This document shows, in pieces, positions 1 to 4,088 of a DNA stretch of 7,534 bases (the stretch's first letter is position 1; every line of letters begins with the position of its first letter). The translations under genes and the position numbers were made by a program. The stretch is from Gammaproteobacteria bacterium (GTDB lineage Bacteria > Pseudomonadota > Gammaproteobacteria > SZUA-229). The notes below the pieces were generated by a model. The model was given only the letters and a program-made list of their open reading frames with translations, had not been told where the DNA came from and ran no database searches. The stretch spans positions 1 through 7,534 of the forward strand of contig JACPVK010000182.1 of the NCBI GenBank assembly GCA_016191795.1. Reading direction: 5' to 3'.

Positions 1-225
1 AGGCATAGTTTATTAGATGGAGTGACGCATATAGATAGTGAAATATTAAATACAATTCGAGGGCTTGTTAGTGGATTTGAAGTAGAAAATAGAACCTCAC
101 ATGACTGGAAAATGGCAATATTAAAAGGTTATGAGATATTTCGATGCTTGGTTGAAGATAGGTGCGGTGTAGTAGAAGTAGATCTTTGTAAAAGACAGAT
201 AACTTATAAATCGGGGAAAGAATGA
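1..225 (+). CDS. 3' end of an unrecognised gene, 5'-truncated by the window edge
   Basis: The reading frame is open from base 1 to the TGA at 223-225, giving about 74 visible residues. The only in-frame start in the window is a GTG at 22, with no well-spaced Shine-Dalgarno, so I think the gene begins upstream and only its C-terminus is seen. If GTG is used, the protein has 67 residues. The visible part is a mixed helix/strand tail with a HDWKMAILKGYEIF stretch and a closing VEVDLCKRQITYK strand-like segment. I recognise no family and no catalytic motif. Its stop overlaps the next start (ATGA at 222-225), so it is almost certainly co-translated with the thymidylate-synthase-like gene and belongs to the same operon. 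Function unknown. Confidence 0.6.
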   Translation, partial: RHSLLDGVTHIDSEILNTIRGLVSGFEVENRTSHDWKMAILKGYEIFRCLVEDRCGVVEVDLCKRQITYKSGKE

Positions 226-929
226 TTGATCAGGTTGAGGGTGTTAATGCATTTGAGGCATGGCAGGAAGGCGCGAAAATACTTATTGATAAACATGATG
301 TATTTAATCTTGTGACAACTGTGAATGACCCGGTTTATCTCGATCCTAATTGGTTCGAAAATTACAATCCGGCTGACTTCATGAACGGCATCCCCACTTT
401 GTCAGATGTTGCTTCAACAATATTTCCATATAAATATCTAACTAGAGGATATTTAAGGAATAATCTATATGCGAAATATGTCGCGACACACGAACGTGCA
501 AAAAAAATGCACAAAGATCGTGGGCGACGGTGGGGTACTTATTTTGATCGAATGATTCGATTCGGTAATGCGCCGGTAAATCAATTAGACAGGATTGTTG
601 ATGCCCTAAATAATTGGAAAAATAATCCACGTTCCGCTTTGGTTATCCATACGTCTTCGGCTGATACGGATAGGCCAAGGCCATTGGGAGGCCCATGCCT
701 TCAGTATATTGAGCTGCTTTGTCCCGACAAAGATACTATTTCAATGTTGGCGGTTTATCGAAATCACGATTTCTTTTCAAAAGCGTTCGGAAATTTTATC
801 GGGCTTGGTCAATTAATGAAATTTCTTTGTGAAGAGACAAACCGAAAACCAGGTAATTTAGTGTGTCATTCAGCGCACGCAGATTACCAAACAACTAAAA
901 AAGTATTTAAAACATATGCAAAACTCTGA
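222..929 (+). CDS. Divergent thymidylate synthase-fold protein (TS / dNMP hydroxymethylase-like)
   Basis: The protein has 235 residues, close to the short archaeal-type thymidylate synthases. Landmarks in order: RWGTYFDR at 103-110; a helix starting QLDRIVDAL at 121-129; NNPRSALVI at 134-142; GGPCLQYIEL at 156-165, where C159 fits the nucleophilic Cys; YRNHDFF at 179-185, in place of the usual YQRSxD; N191, seven residues after D183 as in ThyA, the residue that reads the uracil ring; and SAHADY at 217-222, in place of the HxY motif. Known for the fold: transfer of a one-carbon unit to C5 of dUMP or dCMP using methylene-tetrahydrofolate. Inference: it may make dTMP or a modified pyrimidine nucleotide. 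Conservation of N191 argues for a uracil rather than a cytosine substrate. It overlaps the preceding gene by ATGA and the following glycosylase gene by 14 nt. The altered YxRS motif makes canonical ThyA activity uncertain. Confidence 0.83.
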   Translation: MIDQVEGVNAFEAWQEGAKILIDKHDVFNLVTTVNDPVYLDPNWFENYNPADFMNGIPTLSDVASTIFPYKYLTRGYLRNNLYAKYVATHERAKKMHKDRGRRWGTYFDRMIRFGNAPVNQLDRIVDALNNWKNNPRSALVIHTSSADTDRPRPLGGPCLQYIELLCPDKDTISMLAVYRNHDFFSKAFGNFIGLGQLMKFLCEETNRKPGNLVCHSAHADYQTTKKVFKTYAKL

Positions 930-2010
930 AAAAATAGTTAGTTTTAACGCGCTTTCTATGTGTGTTAAGAAATGTAAGCTTTGCCCCAGAATGAACGATA
1001 GTGCGCGCATATTAGGTCTTTCTTCAGGGACGCTAGATGCAAAAATTATGTTTATAGGAGAGGCGCCAGGACGGCTAGGTGCTGACTCGACAGGTATTCC
1101 TTTCCATGGTGATCGAGCGGGTGATAATTTTGAAAACTTGTTGGAATTCTCAGGAATTAGCCGAGAAGACCTTTTTATTACAAACGCGGTACTTTGTAAT
1201 CCGAAAGATGAAAAAGGTAATAACTCACCGCCTAATAAAGTAGAAATAAATAATTGCTCAAATTATTTACAAGAACAAATAGATCTCATTAATCCGACAA
1301 TCGTAGTTACCCTAGGGGCTAATGCACTTAAAGCAACAGGATTGATTGAGGTGCATGATTTAACTTTAAAAGATTCAGTCAGAACAGCGGTTGACTGGTA
1401 TGGTCGATCTTTAATTCCTTTGTATCATCCGGGTCAAAGAGCAATGCTTCATAGGAGTCTTCCCAATCAAAGGTCAGACTATCAATTCTTAGCAGAACAA
1501 ATTAGAAGAATCGGTGTAAAGAAGAGAAAGGTTCATGGTAAAACTAATGAAACACTTGTGGATGTAGTTAAAGCTATTTTGTCAGTGAATGGTGATACGT
1601 CGTACTTTGCATTACACAAGTTAGTATATCTTTTGGAGTTAGGATTTTCTGAAGAATTTGGTGACCGTTTGACAGGCGCTTATTTCATAAGGCAAAAAGA
1701 TGGACCTTACTGCACTGACCTTCATATAACAAAATTAAAGAATGCCATTGATAATTTAAAGATTATAAAAAATGGGGTTAGTCTGGTTCTTGGCTTACCT
1801 CCAAAGGATTTGTTCGATGAAGGTGAGAGTCTATTTTCAGCCAGAACGAAGGTAGATCAGTTTATCAATAAAAAAATACTAGAGTTTCGCAATAAAACAA
1901 ATGCAGAAATAAAAACACGTGTTTATCTGACAAAACCAATGAAAAATATACTGAAGCAAGAAAAGATTAAAAAGATAAACATGTATAATGCACCAATAAT
2001 ATTCGAATAG
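916..2010 (+). CDS. Family 4-like Fe-S uracil-DNA glycosylase with C-terminal DUF4065/Panacea-like domain
   Basis: The protein has 364 residues. Residues 1-200 are a UDG-superfamily domain. They contain Fe-S cluster-type cysteines C20/C23, C94 and C114; motif 1 GEAPG at 48-52 followed by TGIPFHGDRAG at 59-69; NAVLCNP at 90-96; DLINPTIVVTLG at 123-134; and motif 2 HPG at 171-173 followed by RAMLHR at 175-180. Family-4 enzymes remove uracil from DNA; here HPG replaces the usual HPS and GADS replaces the acidic pair after motif 1, so the preferred base may differ. Residues about 210-345 are a second domain not found in ordinary UDGs (about 200-230 aa). The segment FALHKLVYLLELGF, then a LTGAYFIR strand and a DGPY turn, resembles the DUF4065 (Panacea/SocA) fold, with moderate confidence. 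The ATG at 916 lies inside the previous gene, so translational coupling is likely. The fusion and the pairing with a TS-like enzyme suggest a defence or nucleotide-surveillance role rather than housekeeping repair. Confidence 0.88.
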   Translation: MQNSEKIVSFNALSMCVKKCKLCPRMNDSARILGLSSGTLDAKIMFIGEAPGRLGADSTGIPFHGDRAGDNFENLLEFSGISREDLFITNAVLCNPKDEKGNNSPPNKVEINNCSNYLQEQIDLINPTIVVTLGANALKATGLIEVHDLTLKDSVRTAVDWYGRSLIPLYHPGQRAMLHRSLPNQRSDYQFLAEQIRRIGVKKRKVHGKTNETLVDVVKAILSVNGDTSYFALHKLVYLLELGFSEEFGDRLTGAYFIRQKDGPYCTDLHITKLKNAIDNLKIIKNGVSLVLGLPPKDLFDEGESLFSARTKVDQFINKKILEFRNKTNAEIKTRVYLTKPMKNILKQEKIKKINMYNAPIIFE

Positions 2011-2036
2011 TTTATCGTCACCTTCATCGAGTAGTT

Positions 2037-2213
2037 ATGACCGCATCAGAAACAGTAAACAAAGTCTGGAGCTACGCCTACGTCTTACGCGACGATGGCG
2101 TGGGCTACGGCGATTATGTCGAAGCTGCTCCCTACATCCTGCCTCTCGCGGCATTAGTACATCCATGTACGTCACAATTACCTATTAATGAGGTTCCACA
2201 TGAGTGCGTCTGA
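2037..2213 (+). pseudogene. hsdM: hsdM 5' fragment, copy 1 (diverged)
   Basis: The first 29 codons (2037-2123) encode the HsdM N-terminus, with 4 differences from copy 3 in 31 residues (T2, T6, S12, Y15), yet almost every codon differs at synonymous positions. It therefore comes from a different hsdM lineage than copies 2-4. After codon 29 the hsdM sequence stops. An insert of about 50 bp follows (2124-2174), then the junction AATTACCTATTAATGAGG that also precedes the intact gene. The frame runs to a TGA at 2211-2213 and overlaps the ATG of copy 2 (2200) by 14 nt. The resulting 58-residue ORF ends LPINEVPHECV, as does copy 3. It is either a decayed remnant or a short leader ORF. Confidence 0.75.
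2157..2170. repeat. Hairpin repeat with TCCA loop (GTACA-TCCA-TGTAC), in hsdM copy 1 insert
   Basis: A perfect 5-bp stem surrounds the loop TCCA. It lies at the 3' side of the 2124-2174 insert, which begins GCTGCTC and contains CTCGCGGCA, both shared with the inserts at 2287 and 4010. There is no T-tract downstream, so it is not an intrinsic terminator. Confidence 0.7.
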
Positions 2214-2240
2214 GATTGTAAATAAGGTTTGGAATTATGC
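2176..2240 (+). repeat. 65-bp direct repeat, left copy (partner at 4065-4129)
   Basis: The 65 bases from AATTACC through the first 41 bases of hsdM copy 2 match 4065-4129 at all but one position (T/A in the CTATWAATG part). The pair brackets the MNT-HEPN module and hsdM copies 2 and 3. It includes the GAGG ribosome-binding site and the ATG, so both copies carry identical translation-initiation signals. Homologous recombination between the copies would remove about 1.9 kb and leave a single hsdM start. Confidence 0.85.
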
Positions 2241-2286
2241 GCACGTACTTAGGGATGATGGCGTCGGTTACGGCGACTATGTGGAA

Positions 2287-2387
2287 GCCGCTCTCGCACG
2301 TTCTTGTGCTTCGCGGCACCTCGGCTCTGGCATCCTGCTTCACTCTACCTCCTCCATCCATGGAGTCGTGCACATCCATGTGCATTG
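2287..2387. repeat. 101-bp insert of three consecutive hairpins in hsdM copy 2
   Basis: The insert lies precisely between the GTGGAA of codon 29 and the CAGATTAC that resumes hsdM. It contains an outer GCCGC/GCGGC stem (2287-2291 with 2313-2317) enclosing GCACG-TTCT-TGTGC (2296-2309), then CTCCA-TCCA-TGGAG (2352-2365), then TGCACA-TCCA-TGTGCA (2369-2384). The 53-bp insert at 4010-4062 contains the first and last of these but lacks the middle 48 bases. This suggests that hairpin units are gained or lost as modules. Confidence 0.85.
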
Positions 2388-2561
2388 CAGATTACATATT
2401 TAATCTTTCTCAAAATGGCCGATGAGCGTGAAGTATCTGGCCAGCAAGTAAATGTGCCAAGTGATTACGCTTGGGCCAAGTTGGTGAAATTAGAAGGCGA
2501 TGCCAAGAAAGATAAACATGGGAACTGCAATACCGCCACACACTAGAAAACCTGGGCAAAC

Positions 2562-2608
2562 TCGGCAACTGCTCCTGCGTTGCTCTAACACCTACATCCC
2601 TGTAGGCG
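2562..2608. repeat. Hairpin insert in hsdM copy 2, around codon 82
   Basis: About 47 bp interrupt the hsdM sequence between GGGCAAAC and AGGCGGCATG, which are adjacent in the intact gene (near 4332-4345). The insert has GCAAC/GTTGC arms (2565-2569 with 2579-2583) and a 6-bp stem CCTACA-TCCC-TGTAGG (2591-2606), whose loop is of the same T-C-C-N type as in the other inserts. The exact insert edges are uncertain by a base or two. Confidence 0.8.
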
Positions 2609-2655
2609 AAGGCGGCATGTTAGGCACCATTTTCCGCAAGGCGCAAAACAAAGTT

Positions 2656-2729
2656 GATGCAGGCCATTCATGGCCTGCACCCTTCGGGCTGCCTGCGCAT
2701 CCCAAATTTGTTCCCGACAAATTTGTCAG
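2656..2729. repeat. Hairpin insert in hsdM copy 2, around codon 98
   Basis: About 74 bp are inserted between AACAAAGTT and GGACCCTGCC; the intact gene reads AACAAAATTCAAGACCCTGC there. The first hairpin has perfect 9-bp arms (2658-2666 with 2671-2679) around loop TTCA. A small CCC/GGG stem follows (2680-2688). The last has 9-bp arms (2703-2711 with 2717-2725) around TCCCG. This is the strongest stem-loop pair in the window. No downstream T-run is present, so a terminator role is unlikely. Confidence 0.82.
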
Positions 2730-2833
2730 GACCCTGCCAAGCTGGAACGCTTGATCAATATGATCGAGAAAGAGCAGTGGTCTACCTTACCGGCGGATGT
2801 AAAAGGCGAAATCTACGAAGGCTTGTTGGCGGC

Positions 2834-2862
2834 TTGAAAAGACCCAAAATGGGGTCTATAGT
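2834..2862 (+). promoter_or_regulatory. Sigma70-type promoter of the MNT-HEPN operon
   Basis: TTGAAA (2834-2839) and TATAGT (2857-2862) are separated by exactly 17 bp, close to the sigma70 consensus. Transcription would start near 2869, giving a leader of about 23 nt before the ATG at 2892. The promoter begins six bases after hsdM copy 2 homology ends, so it belongs to the inserted toxin-antitoxin-type module rather than to the hsdM remnant. Confidence 0.72.
2840..2857. promoter_or_regulatory. Operator-like palindrome 1 (AGACCC...GGGTCT) within the promoter spacer
   Basis: The 18-base sequence AGACCCAAAATGGGGTCT has perfect 6-bp arms. It fills the whole spacer between the -35 and -10 boxes, so a bound protein would block RNA polymerase. 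The downstream gene product carries an N-terminal winged-helix domain, the natural candidate repressor. Confidence 0.68.
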
Positions 2863-2875
2863 ACCCAAATTGGGT
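2863..2875. promoter_or_regulatory. Operator-like palindrome 2 (ACCCAAATTGGGT) at the transcription start
   Basis: A perfect 13-base palindrome lies directly after the -10 box and covers the expected transcription start. It shares the ACCCAAA/GGGT core with palindrome 1. The two centres are about 20-21 bp apart, two helical turns, so two dimers could sit on the same DNA face. Confidence 0.68.
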
Positions 2876-2891
2876 CTTTATGGGGTTGGGT

Positions 2892-3479
2892 ATGAATTCT
2901 ACAGCCATTGGCGATGCCTTATTTTCTAAAACACAACAACGTGTATTGGGGTTGCTTTTCGGCAAGCCGGACAAGAGTTTTTATTTGAATGAGACTGTGC
3001 GTTGGGCGGATATGGGGCGTGGCACTATTCGCCGGGAGCTGGACCGCCTGGTAGCGGCGGGTGTGTTAACCGTCAGCCACGAGGGTAATCAGCATCACTA
3101 TCGGGCGAATCCAGAGTGCCCTGTTTATAACGAACTGTTGGGTATTGTACGTAAAACCTTTGGTGTGGCGGATGTGATCCGTGAGGCGTTATTACCATTG
3201 GCTGAGCAGATCGACTGGGCGTTTATATTTGGGTCGGTGGCCAGTGGTAAGGAAACGTCTTCTAGCGATATTGATTTGATGATTATTGGCTCACCCGGTT
3301 TTTCAGATGTAGTAGCGGCGCTTTATTCATCACAGCAAAGTTTAGGGCGAGAAATTAACCCTAAGATTTTTCGCAGAGCGGAATGGCTGCAGATGGTCGC
3401 TAACAAAGATGCTTTTGTTAAAGACGTATTATCAAAACCACGAATGGATGTAATGGGAGATGCCAATGAGCTTGGATAA
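2892..3479 (+). CDS. MNT-type nucleotidyltransferase with N-terminal winged helix (antitoxin-like)
   Basis: The protein has 195 residues. Residues about 10-75 form a winged helix-turn-helix: LFSKTQQRVLGLLFG, a recognition-helix region RGTIRRELDRLVAAGVL, and a wing ending HHYRAN. Residues about 105-165 form a minimal nucleotidyltransferase: FIFGSVASGKETSSSDIDLMIIG contains GS-x10-DxD (G114, S115, D126, D128), with E154 as a possible third acidic residue. Known for this family: MNT antitoxins such as MntA neutralise HEPN toxins such as HepT by adding AMP to them. Here the HEPN gene follows with a 14-nt overlap. The wHTH probably binds the two ACCC palindromes upstream for autoregulation. An in-frame ATG at 2880 exists, but it would leave a leader of only about 11 nt and add four residues before the conserved part, so I prefer 2892. 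Confidence 0.87.
   Translation: MNSTAIGDALFSKTQQRVLGLLFGKPDKSFYLNETVRWADMGRGTIRRELDRLVAAGVLTVSHEGNQHHYRANPECPVYNELLGIVRKTFGVADVIREALLPLAEQIDWAFIFGSVASGKETSSSDIDLMIIGSPGFSDVVAALYSSQQSLGREINPKIFRRAEWLQMVANKDAFVKDVLSKPRMDVMGDANELG
3455..3459 (+). promoter_or_regulatory. Ribosome-binding site deciding the HEPN gene start
   Basis: GGGAG ends directly before the ATG at 3460 but six bases before the ATG at 3466. Only the second spacing is functional, so 3466 is the likely start. Confidence 0.6.
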
Positions 3480-3906
3480 TTTAGTAGGTAAGACACTCGA
3501 AAAAATCGAGCCAGATGGAACAGCTATAAAGCGATTGCTTTCGGCGGCTGAACGTAACATTGCGGATTCACATATTATGGAAGTGAGTTCTGAGAACAGA
3601 TTTGATGCGGCATACAAAGCCATTATGCAGTTGTCTAATGCAGCATTACAAGCCAATGGTTATCGGACCTTAACCAGCAAGCCAGGGCATCATATGACGA
3701 TGATTCAGGTTCTGAGTCAGACGATTGGTTTAGATATAAAAACAGTTATTGTGCTTGACGCGTTGAGAAAACAACGCAATGTTGCCGATTATTCAGGTGA
3801 TATTGTGCCTGCAAGCGCTGTTGATGAGTGTGCAAAACATGCAGAAGATTTATTGCATGATGTTAATGCCTGGTTGAAAGCCAATAAACCAGAATTACTA
3901 AAATAA
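3466..3906 (+). CDS. HEPN-domain protein (toxin-like partner of the MNT gene)
   Basis: The 146-residue all-helical protein starts at the ATG placed six bases after GGGAG; an ATG at 3460 would add two residues. The HEPN signature is FDAAYKAIMQLSNAALQANGYR (about 46-67), then GHHMTMIQVL, then LDALRKQRNVADYSGD (98-112). The putative active site is R101-x2-R104-N105-x3-Y109. The classical HEPN RNase motif R-x4-6-H is not present in that form; the His is missing and RN...Y stands in its place, as in some MNT-linked HEPN subfamilies. HEPN proteins paired with MNT proteins usually act as RNA-cleaving toxins that are silenced by AMPylation on a Tyr near this motif; Y109 is the obvious candidate. The gene shares the upstream operon promoter and overlaps the MNT gene by 14 nt. 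Confidence 0.85.
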   Translation: MSLDNLVGKTLEKIEPDGTAIKRLLSAAERNIADSHIMEVSSENRFDAAYKAIMQLSNAALQANGYRTLTSKPGHHMTMIQVLSQTIGLDIKTVIVLDALRKQRNVADYSGDIVPASAVDECAKHAEDLLHDVNAWLKANKPELLK

Positions 3907-4009
3907 CGAATGAGTTAAAAGTATGAGCGCTTCTGAGATTGTTAATAAGGTTTGGAATTATGCACATGTGCTCAGGGATGACGGTGTTGGTTATGGCGAC
4001 TATGTGGAA

Positions 4010-4062
4010 GCCGCTCTCGCACGTTCATGTGCTTCGCGGCACCTGCACATCCATGTGCATTG
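4010..4062. repeat. 53-bp double-hairpin insert in hsdM copy 3
   Basis: The insert lies at the same codon-29 boundary as those at 2124 and 2287. It contains an outer GCCGC/GCGGC stem (4010-4014 with 4036-4040) around GCACG-TTCA-TGTGC (4019-4032), then TGCACA-TCCA-TGTGCA (4044-4059). The second hairpin is only about 30 bases upstream of the hsdM start codon, so in mRNA it could influence ribosome access. Confidence 0.82.
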
Positions 4063-4078
4063 CAAATTACCTATAAAT

Positions 4079-4082
4079 GAGG
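4079..4082 (+). promoter_or_regulatory. Ribosome-binding site deciding the hsdM start
   Basis: GAGG lies six bases before the ATG at 4089. The alternative ATG at 4077 overlaps this site and has no site of its own. The same arrangement precedes copy 2 (GAGG at 2190-2193, ATG at 2200). Confidence 0.65.
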
Positions 4083-4088
4083 TTCCAC

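Larger units (their letters stand above)
2200..2827 (+). pseudogene. hsdM: hsdM N-terminal domain fragment, copy 2, broken by three hairpin inserts
   Basis: The sequence follows intact hsdM from its ATG to about codon 131 (EIYEGLL), that is the helical HsdM_N domain, and ends before any methyltransferase motif. It is interrupted after codon 29 by a 101-bp insert (2287-2387, causing a frameshift), altered around 2502-2523, and interrupted again by about 47 bp near 2562-2608 and about 74 bp near 2656-2729. The flanking hsdM pieces resume exactly (QITYLIFLKMADEREVSGQQV, then GGMLGTIFRKAQNK, then PAKLERLI). At 2828 homology stops and the promoter of the MNT gene begins. Open frames across this stretch are chance frames in the debris. 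Confidence 0.9.

Noticed and set aside
442..630. Reverse-strand 62-codon frame inside the TS-like gene
   Set aside because: It is fully contained in a supported gene and has no ribosome-binding site or recognisable sequence.
2287..2387. Insertion sequence or MITE with a transposase
   Set aside because: No transposase-coding frame, no long terminal inverted repeat and no clear target duplication at the edges; kept only as a hairpin insert.
2591..2725. Stem-loops as intrinsic terminators
   Set aside because: No run of T follows any of the stems, and the same loop type recurs at many sites where termination would make no sense.
2237..2929. Chain of overlapping + strand open frames between the hsdM fragments
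   Set aside because: Each joins pieces of frameshifted hsdM with hairpin inserts; none has a ribosome-binding site and a coherent domain.
2124..4062. Hairpin repeats as a CRISPR array
   Set aside because: Stems differ in sequence, spacing is irregular, and the pieces are separated by recognisable hsdM sequence; no cas gene is present.
4077..4088. ATG at 4077 as the hsdM start
   Set aside because: It overlaps the GAGG site that serves the ATG at 4089, and the MSASE start is shared with copies 2 and 3.
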